From: Planctomycetota bacterium
GTDB taxonomy: Bacteria > Planctomycetota > UBA1135 > UBA2386
DNA length: 37,656 nucleotides
Assembly: GCA_020851075.1 (NCBI GenBank)
Contig: JADZDL010000097.1
Coordinates: 1-37,656, forward strand
Direction: 5' to 3'
Shown here: piece by piece, positions 16,147-24,507 of the stretch
Position numbering within the stretch: position 1 is the stretch's first letter
Layout: the number at the start of each line of letters is the position of its first letter
The notes under the pieces: generated by a model
What the model saw: only the letters and a program-made list of their open reading frames with translations
Told to the model about the DNA's origin: nothing
Databases searched by the model: none
Made by a program: the position numbers and the translations under genes

Positions 16147-17546
16147 CAGCGTCGCCTCGACCAGCGGATTGCCGGCCGCGACAGGACAGCACCACCCTCG
16201 GCGTGGGTCGCACCCGCCAGCATCGACGCCGGCCGCCAGCGCACGGTCACGCTGCGATGCGCGACGTTGGGTTGGTCCGGCACGAGACCAGGTGCCTGCC
16301 GATATGCCGCATAGGCCACGCCACCGAGCGATGTCACCAAAGCGAGCCAGTGGTAGATGAGGTCGAAGTGCCCACGATTCAAGAAGAACGCGCCGACCAT
16401 GAAGCCGACGGTCGTCGCCTCCATCATGCGCGCATAGTTGGCGGCCCAGGCGAGGTCCGGGCGCGTTCTGCCGATGCGGTACACACGGCTGCACAACACA
16501 AACACCGAACCGAGCAGCAGCATGTAGACGAGGAAGGCAGGCGTGCCACTCTCGGCCCAGACCTGCAGGTAGCTGTTGTGCGCCACGTGCGTCGTGGCGC
16601 GCGGATCGATCGCCGTGAGCGAGTACTTCGGCACACTCGGCACGAAGTTGCGCATGCCGACGCCGAGCACCGGGTTGTCTTCGACCATGCGCAACGCCGT
16701 CGCCCACGCCTCCAGACGAGAACTTGCGGACGTCTCCTGGGTGTCGCCGATCGTCCCCAGGCGATCGAGCACTTCCTTCGGCGCCACGAGCGGAAAGATG
16801 AGGCCGATCGCCACCAACACGGCCCCCGCGCGCACGACGTGGCCCGAACGCCACGCGATCCAGAGGGCCGACACGGACAACGCCAGGAACGCGCCGCGGC
16901 TGTGAGTGAGCACGATCGTGATGACCGTCAGCAACACCGCGACCTGCGTCGCCCGCAGCACGATGCGGCGCTGCTCACCGATGCCGAGGTACCAGAGCAA
17001 CGGCACGTTCATGACCAACGCCAGCGCGAAGTCATTGTTGTCCTCCATCATGCCGCCGGGGCCACGCAGAATCTGGTGACCGCCCCCGAGCACACCCAAC
17101 ACACCACCTTTCACGCCAAAGAACGCGAGGCACAGCGCGATCGTCCACAGCATCGTGCGGAAGCGTTCTCTCGTATTGACCTGGCCAGTCGTGAACAGGG
17201 CCACCGCGATGATCTTCAGGTACTCTGCAAAGTAGCGATTCGTGTACTCATCGTGCACATCGGCAAACCCGTAGCTCACGGCGATGAGCATGGTGAGCAT
17301 CAACATCGACTTCGTACGCACGTCCCACTGCGCGTAGGCGACCCGGCCCTTCTCGTAGGCAAACCACCCGCCGATCATCGCGATGCCGACGAAGAACGAG
17401 AGGCGCATCGTGCGTGCAAAACCCCAACAGAGGTCCTGCGGCCGCATGTAGGCGAGCCAGCTGAACAGCAGCAAGCCGACGAACGGCTGCCGGAAACTTC
17501 CCGGCAGCAGGAACATCGTGAAGGCGAAGACGAGGAGGTCGCGCAT
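16146..17546 (-). CDS. O-antigen ligase/polymerase-type protein (exosortase A-associated O-glycosylation ligase family)
   Basis: The 466-residue protein is polytopic, with about ten hydrophobic segments. It starts MRDLLVFAFTMFLLPGSFRQ, a beginning typical of the exosortase-associated putative O-glycosylation ligases. The Wzy/WaaL-type core is visible. THSRGAF sits near the end of a membrane helix, R-x-EAW-x-x-A precedes NPVLGVG, and the periplasmic loop segment HVAHNSYLQVWAE carries the His often conserved in these enzymes. It likely polymerises EPS repeat units or transfers glycan in the periplasm. The last 50 or so residues are basic and probably cytoplasmic. The stop overlaps the amidotransferase ATG by one base; the start lies 4 bases after the chain-length gene stop. 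Confidence 0.9.
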   Translation of the reverse strand: MRDLLVFAFTMFLLPGSFRQPFVGLLLFSWLAYMRPQDLCWGFARTMRLSFFVGIAMIGGWFAYEKGRVAYAQWDVRTKSMLMLTMLIAVSYGFADVHDEYTNRYFAEYLKIIAVALFTTGQVNTRERFRTMLWTIALCLAFFGVKGGVLGVLGGGHQILRGPGGMMEDNNDFALALVMNVPLLWYLGIGEQRRIVLRATQVAVLLTVITIVLTHSRGAFLALSVSALWIAWRSGHVVRAGAVLVAIGLIFPLVAPKEVLDRLGTIGDTQETSASSRLEAWATALRMVEDNPVLGVGMRNFVPSVPKYSLTAIDPRATTHVAHNSYLQVWAESGTPAFLVYMLLLGSVFVLCSRVYRIGRTRPDLAWAANYARMMEATTVGFMVGAFFLNRGHFDLIYHWLALVTSLGGVAYAAYRQAPGLVPDQPNVAHRSVTVRWRPASMLAGATHAEGGAVLSRPAIRWSRRR

Positions 17547-17550
17547 CGCG

Positions 17551-19167
17551 TCACGCCGCGCCGAGCACCATGGCGAGCAGGTCGCGCACGAACGAGGGCA
17601 AACGCGTCGGATCCCAGTAGAACAGGATCACCACGCCACTCAGCAACACGACGAACGCGGCCGAGACCAGCGTCACGCGGCGGCGGCTGCGCACGGCATG
17701 GAGGCGTTCTTCGACCGTCTCGAGGTGGCTCACGCCGCCGAGCACGGGCACCGCGAGGCCACGTTCGACGTCATCGAGCGTCTTGAACGAACCCTGCATC
17801 ACGTCGAGCAGCAGGATCAGACTGATGGCCAGACCAAGGCCCAGTACGCAGCCGATCAGGGCCACGACCATGATGTTGGGTTCCGTCGGCCGCGGTGGCG
17901 TCTGGGCGCGCGTCTGCGGGGTGACCGGCGGCTCCTTGTTCAGCTTGCCGATCCTGGCCCGCGCAGTCTCAAGGTCCTCGTGCGCCCCCGCGAGACTCTT
18001 CTGCGTCTCGGCAATGGACTTCTCGAGACGCTCATAGTCGGCAAACCCGGAGTCCCCAAGGCGCTGGAGCTGCTGGTCATCCATGCTGGTCTGCGCCAGC
18101 ATCGACTCCGTCACCTTCTCCTGCGTGCGCAATTCGAGTTCGGTCGCCTCGATCTCCGCCTGCAGGGCCACACGCTCCGGATTGGGGATCATGCCATCCG
18201 TCTCGCCACCACTGGCACCGAGAAGCTTCTGCAGTTTGGCCCTCGCTTCGTTCAACGCAATCTGGGCTGAGCGTCGGCGCGGCGAGCTATCCGCATAGAT
18301 CTCGAGCGCGTCTTCCCAGTGCTTCACCTCGAGGGCCAACAAGGCCGCCTCGGGGTTCTTTGCGAGCATTTCCGCCGCCTGCATCGCATTCACCTTGAGT
18401 CGCATCGGCAGCAGGTCCAGCTTCTCACGCATCTGCAACAGCTTCTCGCGCAACCCGACCAAACCCTGCTGCAACTTCGCGAGCTCGGCCTTGCGGGCCT
18501 CAAGCGCCCCCATGCGTTCCCGGTAGGCCGCCTGCTGGACCACGAGATCGAAGCGTGGATCGATCCCGTAGGTCTTCACCAGCGAACTCTTCTGGTCGAG
18601 ATACTGGTCGTAGGCCTTCTGCAGCTCGTTGTAGCGCCTCGTCGCAGTCGCCTTGTCGTCCTCCGCGCGCAGCTTCAATTCCGCCACGCGTTGGGCGATC
18701 CAGGTGTCCACCAGCGTGTTCACGAACGCCGCGGCGCGCACCCCTTCCCGATCGCGGAACACCACCTGGATGCGCGCATACTGGCGCCCCTTGCTCGCGT
18801 TCTGGTCGTTGATCGAAAGGCGACTCTCGAGCGTGTCGAGGTTCTGCCGCAACTCGTACGGGTCCGTAGTCTGCCCCTCTTCCCAACCGAGCAGCTTCAC
18901 GGTCTTCTCGATCGCGGTCGGGATCGTCAATTTGGCGCTGTCGACGACGGGCGCAAACGGGTCTTCCTTGTACGAGCTCTGGACCTCACTCGACGGCGCC
19001 CAGTAGCTGAGCACCGCGTCCGCCACGTAGTAGCGCGGAATGAAGAACGCCACGATGCCGCCGATCACAAGCCCGAGCAGGGACACGGGAATTACCTGCC
19101 ACCGCCGCCGCTTCAGCAGGTCGACGTAGCGTTGCAGCGACAGCTGCGGAAGTTCAAGTTGCGTCAT
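17551..19167 (-). CDS. Polysaccharide chain-length determinant (Wzz/GumC type, no kinase domain)
   Basis: The 538-residue co-polymerase has a first membrane segment at about 23-44, a long periplasmic part with extended coiled coils (about 150-430), and a second segment at about 433-457. Proline-rich residues (PPRPTEPN) precede the second segment, as in Wzz proteins. A short cytoplasmic stretch and a third hydrophobic segment (about 499-517) follow. There is no Walker A/B or tyrosine-rich tail, so it is not a BY-kinase. The extra C-terminal membrane segment fits XrtA-system chain-length proteins. It should set EPS chain length and link the polymerase to the outer-membrane exporter. It starts with ATG 51 bases after the export lipoprotein; no separate kinase gene is in the window. 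Confidence 0.92.
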   Translation of the reverse strand: MTQLELPQLSLQRYVDLLKRRRWQVIPVSLLGLVIGGIVAFFIPRYYVADAVLSYWAPSSEVQSSYKEDPFAPVVDSAKLTIPTAIEKTVKLLGWEEGQTTDPYELRQNLDTLESRLSINDQNASKGRQYARIQVVFRDREGVRAAAFVNTLVDTWIAQRVAELKLRAEDDKATATRRYNELQKAYDQYLDQKSSLVKTYGIDPRFDLVVQQAAYRERMGALEARKAELAKLQQGLVGLREKLLQMREKLDLLPMRLKVNAMQAAEMLAKNPEAALLALEVKHWEDALEIYADSSPRRRSAQIALNEARAKLQKLLGASGGETDGMIPNPERVALQAEIEATELELRTQEKVTESMLAQTSMDDQQLQRLGDSGFADYERLEKSIAETQKSLAGAHEDLETARARIGKLNKEPPVTPQTRAQTPPRPTEPNIMVVALIGCVLGLGLAISLILLLDVMQGSFKTLDDVERGLAVPVLGGVSHLETVEERLHAVRSRRRVTLVSAAFVVLLSGVVILFYWDPTRLPSFVRDLLAMVLGAA

Positions 19168-19218
19168 GCGGCGAACTTTGCCTTCGCGGTTGGTGGAAGC
19201 GGCGGCAGCGCGGGCATG

Positions 19219-20028
19219 TCAGAACCGGAAGTAGAGGGAATCCTGCTGGCCGGTAGCAACCTCGTACGCCGTGCGAATGCGTGCGACGCCGAGCATCGTG
19301 TTCACGGCGACCCCCACGGGCTGGAGCACACGCTCCAGCAAGCGCGCGATGAGGCCGAGGAACGTCGGTGGGATATAGAGGATGTCGCGCTCGTGCATGC
19401 GCGCGTTCGTGGTCATGTTTCCCGTAGTCAGCATCTCCCGGAAGTTGATTTCGATGACGAGCGGATTCTCGGCATCGGGTCGGATCAGGTAGACACGGCC
19501 CAGGTTGGCAAGCGGCGTCCACTGCACGGCCAACATCGCATCGAAGAACGTCATGTCGGGCTCCAGCTTCTGCCGCCCCTTCGTGGCGAGCACTTCGCCG
19601 ATCGCGTAGAAGAGCTTGTTGGAGACGACGATGCGCGCCTGCAGCTGGAAGTCCTTCTTGAAGTAGAGCATCAGCTGGCTCTGCACCTGCGCCGCGAGCT
19701 CGGTCTCGGTCATGCCGAGCACGTAGACGGGCCCGACATAGGGCACGAAGATCGTGCCATCGATGCCGACCGGCTGCACCGCCGACAACTCGACGAGGCG
19801 CTCAGCACCCGGCGTCTGGACCGCCGCCGGATCCAACAGGAACTGCACCGCATCGAGGCCCCCCACGTAGTTCTCGATCGTCGCTTCGCCTTCGGCGCGC
19901 GCCCCGAAACCCTTTTCGTGCAAGAGCTCGCGGATGCGCTTTTCCTCAAAGCTACCGCAGCTGGCCAGGCAGGACAGACACAGCAGCAGCAGGGCCTGCA
20001 GCCGGAGATAGGGGGTATTGGCGGGCAT
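19219..20028 (-). CDS. Polysaccharide export outer-membrane lipoprotein (Wza type)
   Basis: The protein has a lipoprotein signal: hydrophobic residues about 10-21 and a lipobox LASC with Cys24 (numbered from the ATG at 20028). A poly-export domain follows with VQPVGIDGTIFVPYVGPV, then AAQVQSQL and a soluble ligand-binding beta-grasp domain (about residues 130-205). It should form the outer-membrane channel for the EPS made by this operon. At about 269 residues it is shorter than E. coli Wza (about 379) and matches the compact exporters of exosortase loci. A GTG at 20034 would add two residues; the ATG is preferred. No strong ribosome-binding site precedes either. It is the first gene of the EPS operon, with a possible promoter about 43 bases upstream. 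Confidence 0.9.
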   Translation of the reverse strand: MPANTPYLRLQALLLLCLSCLASCGSFEEKRIRELLHEKGFGARAEGEATIENYVGGLDAVQFLLDPAAVQTPGAERLVELSAVQPVGIDGTIFVPYVGPVYVLGMTETELAAQVQSQLMLYFKKDFQLQARIVVSNKLFYAIGEVLATKGRQKLEPDMTFFDAMLAVQWTPLANLGRVYLIRPDAENPLVIEINFREMLTTGNMTTNARMHERDILYIPPTFLGLIARLLERVLQPVGVAVNTMLGVARIRTAYEVATGQQDSLYFRF

Positions 20029-20070
20029 CGTCACGTCGTGGTTTGTCTCACAAAGCGGACCAAGCTAACC

Positions 20071-20098
20071 ATCGTAAGACTCATGCTGCGAGGAGCAA
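20071..20098 (-). promoter_or_regulatory. Possible sigma-70-type promoter of the EPS operon
   Basis: On the minus strand TTGCTC (20098-20093) and TACGAT (20076-20071) are separated by 16 bases, 42 bases before the ATG of the export lipoprotein gene. Matches to consensus are 3/6 and 4/6. It is the best candidate in the divergent gap but weak on its own. Confidence 0.3.
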
Positions 20099-20145
20099 TG
20101 CGCCTGTCCCCGATCCCCTCCTCATCGGCACTTCCGCTGCCCGGA

Positions 20146-20169
20146 CCTGATTCGGCGCCTGATTCGGGA
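20146..20169. repeat. Two tandem copies of a 12-base unit in the divergent gap
   Basis: CCTGATTCGGCG at 20146-20157 is followed directly by CCTGATTCGGGA at 20158-20169; the first ten bases are identical. It lies between the divergent EPS operon and the gene for the 933-residue protein. A spacing near one helical turn would suit tandem binding of a regulator, but chance duplication is possible. Confidence 0.4.
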
Positions 20170-20233
20170 TCGACGAGCTTGGTACGACCGGGGGTTCGCA
20201 AGGACCGGTGGGAACGCGTAGAACTGCCCTGTC

Positions 20234-23035
20234 ATGCGCGCCCTGTCCATCCTGCTCCTGCTGTGCCTTTGCGCCGGAGTCGGGGTGTCGCTGTGGTTCC
20301 TGACTGAGGAAGATGCGCCGCCGAGCCCGCCCGGCCCTCAGCCGAGGGCCGACGCGGCCGCGGATCATGTCGGGGAGCCGGCGGCTTTCGACCAGATCCT
20401 GCCGGTTGCCGTCGCCCAACCGTCAGATCCGGCCGCGCCGGATGCGGGCGACGAAGAATCCCGCACCGAAGCGCTGAGCGAGGCGGATCTCAACACCGGG
20501 CCCCGCGTGCAGGTCGTTCGCGGGCCGCTCCAGCAGCCGGTGGCCGACGTCGTCGTGTTCTACGTGTCCGAAGCGGACGCCCAGGCCCGGCAGCGCGTGC
20601 AGAACCTCGACCTGCAGCGGTTCCTGTGGCCGGAGCAGTTTGGCGCCAAGCTGCGCACCGATGCCAACGGCACCACGCGCCTGCCCGCGACGCGGCGCCC
20701 ATGGCTGGTCGCGGCCACCGCCGACGGTGAGTTCGCGTTTGCGACCGTGCCGCCGGGCGACCGCACGGTGCAGGTGCCGCTCGAGATCGACGAGACCGTG
20801 ACCGTGCTCGTGCAGACGGGCGAGGGCACAGCGTGCGAGAAGGCACCCGTGGCCCTGTTGCAGCACCGCGAAGGCGAACGCGAGGCGGCGACCTTGTGGC
20901 AGATGGCGACCGATCGGCAGGGGCTCGCGGTCTGCCGCCACTTCCAGCTCGTGCGGCCTGCCCTGCGCGGCCCGCCGGAGAGCGAGCGCTTTGCAGCGGC
21001 CCTCGCCATGGCCTTGCCGGTCCCCGTCGTGAAGGTCCTTCCGGGCCGCCCGACCAGCGCGGAGACCGTGCGCCTGCAGATGGTGCCGCATACTTCGGTG
21101 CAGGTGACGTTGACGGACCATCGCGACCGGCCGCTGCTGTCGCCAGCCGGCGTAGCGCTCTGGAACGAACGGGCCCGCGACTGGAAGGGCGAGTTTCCGA
21201 TCCCGGGCGGCCTCGAACGGCCGCGCCAGCAAAAGCCCGTCGGCGCGTTTCCCGTGACGTTCGACAACATCGGCGCCAACGCCGCCATCCGCATCGCGGC
21301 GCGCTTCCCGGCCGCCAGCCGCGGTGCGATGTCCGAACCACACTGGACCTCGCATGACCAGAAGGAGGTCCTGAAGGTCCGGTTGCCACTCGGCCCCGAA
21401 CTCGCACTCGTCGCCGGCACGATCGTGACCGCCGACGGCCGCGGCTTTGGACCGGGCGTGCTGCGCGGGTGTTGGTGGAGCGCCGAACGACCACTCGCGG
21501 AATGCCAGGTCTCGACGATCGGGGACGGCCAGTTCGACCTCGTGCAGGGCCCTTTCGAAGGCACCGCCGAGCTGTGGCTCGAACTGCGTGCGGACCTCGC
21601 GCTCGACTTCCCGGTGGAGCAGGCCCAGGGCCAGAACGTGCACCCCGAACCGACGACCGTCGAAGTCGGCGCGCGCGTGCGGATGCAGGCGCTGCGCGCA
21701 GGCGAACGGCGCGAAGTCGGCACGATCGTGCTCGGCGAACTGCCGCCAATCTGCAGCGGCATCGTGGTCGACGACCTCGGGGCACCGATCGCCAATGCCG
21801 AAGTGAAGCTGCAACGCCACGAGCCACCACCACCCGCTACGCCGCGGCAGCCGCGCAATGGCGAACGCCAGCGCGACCCCTGGCGCGACCTGCCGCTGCT
21901 GCAGACCAGGACCGACAACGAAGGGCGCTTTGCGCTGCACGGAGAACGCCCCACCGGCCAGCTGCGCGTGCGCGCCGACAGCAATCTGCACTTCGCCGAC
22001 AGTGTGCCCGTGCGCGGCCCCGGCGACCTGCTGCGCATCCCACTGGTTCGCAACGGCATCCTGCGCGGGCGAGTCGTGCTGCCCGGCTGGATCGCCGATG
22101 GCAGCGTGACGCTCACGTTGCGCCCGCAGGACGAATCGCTGCGCGAACGGGATACGCGTTCGGTCGGGCTCTCGCGCGGTCGCGGCGGGCGCTTCGTGCT
22201 CGAACCTCTGCGCGCGGGTCGCTACGACGCGCTCTTTGTGGTGCGCAACGTGCCAGAACCCCTGGCCGTGATCGGCGACGTGTTCGTCACGCCGGGCGAA
22301 TGCCGCGATGCGCGTTTGCGCCTGCTCGACCTGAGCCAATCGCTGTTTCGGTATCGCCTGCGCGCCGTCGACCAGAGCGGCCGCCTGCTGCCGATCGATG
22401 GGCCGATCCTCGCGCGCGTGCGCAAGACCGATGGCACGATCGCCGACGCCGGGTTCCGCTGGCAACGCGGCCGCGCCGAGCTCATCACGGGCAGTTCGCT
22501 GGCCGAACTCATCGCCTTCGCCAAGGGCTGCGAACCACAGGCCCTCACCTTGGGGCCCGGCGATCACGACGTCTACCTGCGGCAGCTGAACCCGGCCCGC
22601 GTCAACCTGCCCGGCCTGCGCGGGCTCGTCAGCAACAACCACCGCGTGCGTGTCTCGGTGATCCTCACCGAAGACACGGGCTTCCCGCAGTGGTTGTCGG
22701 GCACCGACCAGCGCACCGGCGAGAACTTCACGTTCCCGCGCTGGGAACTCGGCAAGAGCAACGGCGCGTGGCTCGGACTCGGCGACGAAGTCGACATCCC
22801 GATCGCGCGCAGCGGCAAGTACGAGATCGTGCTGCGCATCTACGCGACCGACAGCGAACGTTCGCAGCAACTCTCGGTGCCCCTCGGTGTGCACGAACTG
22901 CGCGTCGACTCGGCTTCGTTGGCCGCCGTCACCGTGCCCATCGACTCGGGCAAGGTGCTCGAAACGCTGGCGCGGTTCGAGCAGCCGAACCAGGCGCGCG
23001 GCGCGCCCCAGGGTGGGCAGCCGCGCCGTCGGTGA
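20234..23035 (+). CDS. Large exported/anchored protein with carboxypeptidase-regulatory-like domains
   Basis: The 933-residue protein begins with an uncleaved-looking signal segment (about 3-23), then a Pro/Ala/Asp-rich linker to about residue 80. The remainder is beta-rich. At least one carboxypeptidase-regulatory-like domain is recognisable near 505-580, where GIVVDDLGAPIANAEV is followed by TDNEGRFAL. Another possible repeat starts near 605 (GRVVLPGW). No enzyme motif, sorting tail or C-terminal membrane segment is present; the C-terminus is basic (GQPRRR). Such proteins are frequent in planctomycetes and probably have structural or adhesive roles outside the cytoplasmic membrane. It is divergent from the EPS operon and convergent with nuoN. 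The long antisense frame across it is rejected because this strand gives a proper signal segment and ordered domains. Confidence 0.82.
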   Translation: MRALSILLLLCLCAGVGVSLWFLTEEDAPPSPPGPQPRADAAADHVGEPAAFDQILPVAVAQPSDPAAPDAGDEESRTEALSEADLNTGPRVQVVRGPLQQPVADVVVFYVSEADAQARQRVQNLDLQRFLWPEQFGAKLRTDANGTTRLPATRRPWLVAATADGEFAFATVPPGDRTVQVPLEIDETVTVLVQTGEGTACEKAPVALLQHREGEREAATLWQMATDRQGLAVCRHFQLVRPALRGPPESERFAAALAMALPVPVVKVLPGRPTSAETVRLQMVPHTSVQVTLTDHRDRPLLSPAGVALWNERARDWKGEFPIPGGLERPRQQKPVGAFPVTFDNIGANAAIRIAARFPAASRGAMSEPHWTSHDQKEVLKVRLPLGPELALVAGTIVTADGRGFGPGVLRGCWWSAERPLAECQVSTIGDGQFDLVQGPFEGTAELWLELRADLALDFPVEQAQGQNVHPEPTTVEVGARVRMQALRAGERREVGTIVLGELPPICSGIVVDDLGAPIANAEVKLQRHEPPPPATPRQPRNGERQRDPWRDLPLLQTRTDNEGRFALHGERPTGQLRVRADSNLHFADSVPVRGPGDLLRIPLVRNGILRGRVVLPGWIADGSVTLTLRPQDESLRERDTRSVGLSRGRGGRFVLEPLRAGRYDALFVVRNVPEPLAVIGDVFVTPGECRDARLRLLDLSQSLFRYRLRAVDQSGRLLPIDGPILARVRKTDGTIADAGFRWQRGRAELITGSSLAELIAFAKGCEPQALTLGPGDHDVYLRQLNPARVNLPGLRGLVSNNHRVRVSVILTEDTGFPQWLSGTDQRTGENFTFPRWELGKSNGAWLGLGDEVDIPIARSGKYEIVLRIYATDSERSQQLSVPLGVHELRVDSASLAAVTVPIDSGKVLETLARFEQPNQARGAPQGGQPRRR

Positions 23036-23036
23036 A

Positions 23037-23058
23037 GCGAGGAGCCGCGCAACCTCGC
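23037..23058. terminator. Short hairpin between convergent genes
   Basis: GCGAGG (23037-23042) and CCTCGC (23053-23058) are complementary around a 10-base loop, exactly filling the gap between the stop of the 933-residue protein gene and the stop of nuoN. It could act in both directions. There is no T-run on either side, so it is not a classical intrinsic terminator. Confidence 0.3.
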
Positions 23059-24507
23059 CTAGGCCAGCAGCGCGACGCAGCGATCCAACCAGAACCCGAT
23101 CGCCAACACGGCGGCACCGCAGATCGCGAGCACGACGACCACCGGCATCGCCACGCGTTCTGATGGCCTCGCTGGTTCTGCCGCGGGCTGCAGCACAACC
23201 GCGCGCACGACCAGCAGGTAGGCCCAGGCCGACAGCGCCGTCGACAGCACGAGCAGCAGGGCCGCCACGCCAACCGCGCTGCGCGCCCCACCGAAGCCAA
23301 ACCCGAGAGCCTGCTGCAACACGACCCACTTGCCGAAGAAACCCGCGAGCGGCGGCACGCCGGCGAGGCTGAACAAGAACACGCACAACAGCGCAGCGAG
23401 CCAGGGGCGTTCCCGGCCCAGGCCGCGCAGGGCCTCGAGCCGGCACGAACCGCGGTCCTGTTCGACCACGGCGAGGCACGCCAGCGCGCCCAAGGTGGCC
23501 ACACTGTAGGACAGCACCTGCAGGAGCGCCGCGCGCAAGGCCCCTTCGGCCGGCAAGCAGGCGAGCGCCAGTACGGCCGTACCGGCGTGGCCGATGCCGC
23601 TGAACGCGAGGATACGTTTGGCGTCGCGCTGCGCGAGCGCCGTGAACGCCGCTAGGAGCAGACTCGCACCGGCTGCGGCAGCGAGCGCCGTGCCGAGCAC
23701 TTCCGGCCCCGCCAACGTGCGGGGCACCGCGAGTTGCACGCCGCGCGCCAGCGCCACGAGCGCCCCGACCTTTGGCGCCAGGCCAACCACCGCCACACTG
23801 AGCGCTGGCGCGCCTTCGTAGACGTCCGGCGCGTAGAAGTGGAACGGCACGATCGTGAGCTTGTAGGCCACACCGACCGCGACGAGGCCGAGCGCCGCCA
23901 GCGCCACCACCGGCATGTTGGCAAACGCAGCCCCGATGCCAACGAAGTCCAGGTGGCCGGTGAGCCCGTACACGTGGCTCATGCCAAACAGCGTGCAGGC
24001 GCTCGCTAGCCCACCGAACAGCACGAACTTCATGCCGGCTTCGGCGGCGCGGCGGTCCCCACCCTTCCACGCCGCAAGCCCGTAACTGCCGAGCGAGACC
24101 ATTTCGAGGCCAAGCCAGAGCGGCAGCAGGTTGGCGGAAACCGCGGCAATCGACGAACCGAGGGCTACGCCGAGCACGCAGACGGTGTGGGCCCCCCGGT
24201 CCGCGAGCGCTCGCTGCCCCGTGCCAAGCACCAGCAGCAGTGCCGTCAGCGACGCAATGAGGCAGCGCACGAACGGCGTCATCGCGTCGACCGTGATCAT
24301 GCCCTCGATGCTGCCAGGCGCGCCCGAGCAAGCCGCGATCGCCGCGGCCAGGCACGCGCCGATGCCGAGCCAGGCCGTGGCGACCTTCTTCGCGGTGGGC
24401 AACAACATGTCGGCAACCAGCACCGCGGGGATGCCGGCGGCCAACCACAGTTCGGGCCACAACTGCGCCACCTGGGCCGCGGCGTCCGTGGGGAAGGAGG
24501 CACTCAT
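23059..24507 (-). CDS. nuoN: NADH-quinone oxidoreductase subunit N
   Basis: This is a 482-residue antiporter-like membrane subunit of complex I with about 14 hydrophobic segments. Family motifs include GLEMVSLGSYGLAA near 133-146 (membrane Glu), the discontinuous-helix Lys region VAYKLTIVPFHFYAPDVYEGAP, and LAQRDAKRILAFSGIGHAG. It should contribute one of the proton pathways in the membrane arm next to NuoK/J. It is the last gene of the operon. The ATG at 24507 overlaps the nuoM stop as ATGA, and the stop lies 23 bases from a convergent gene. Confidence 0.95.
   Translation of the reverse strand: MSASFPTDAAAQVAQLWPELWLAAGIPAVLVADMLLPTAKKVATAWLGIGACLAAAIAACSGAPGSIEGMITVDAMTPFVRCLIASLTALLLVLGTGQRALADRGAHTVCVLGVALGSSIAAVSANLLPLWLGLEMVSLGSYGLAAWKGGDRRAAEAGMKFVLFGGLASACTLFGMSHVYGLTGHLDFVGIGAAFANMPVVALAALGLVAVGVAYKLTIVPFHFYAPDVYEGAPALSVAVVGLAPKVGALVALARGVQLAVPRTLAGPEVLGTALAAAAGASLLLAAFTALAQRDAKRILAFSGIGHAGTAVLALACLPAEGALRAALLQVLSYSVATLGALACLAVVEQDRGSCRLEALRGLGRERPWLAALLCVFLFSLAGVPPLAGFFGKWVVLQQALGFGFGGARSAVGVAALLLVLSTALSAWAYLLVVRAVVLQPAAEPARPSERVAMPVVVVLAICGAAVLAIGFWLDRCVALLA

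Noticed and set aside
14353..16314. A 653-codon plus-strand frame opposite the amidotransferase gene
   Set aside because: The minus strand encodes a complete amidotransferase with all catalytic motifs. The plus-strand product is Arg/Gln/His-rich without any recognisable fold.
20095..20109. A possible sigma-54 -24/-12 element before the EPS operon (GG and GC dinucleotides around an ATTGCT box)
   Set aside because: The GG-to-GC spacing is 11 bases instead of 10 and the -24 half does not fit TGGCAC, so it was not annotated even though a sigma-54 activator is nearby.
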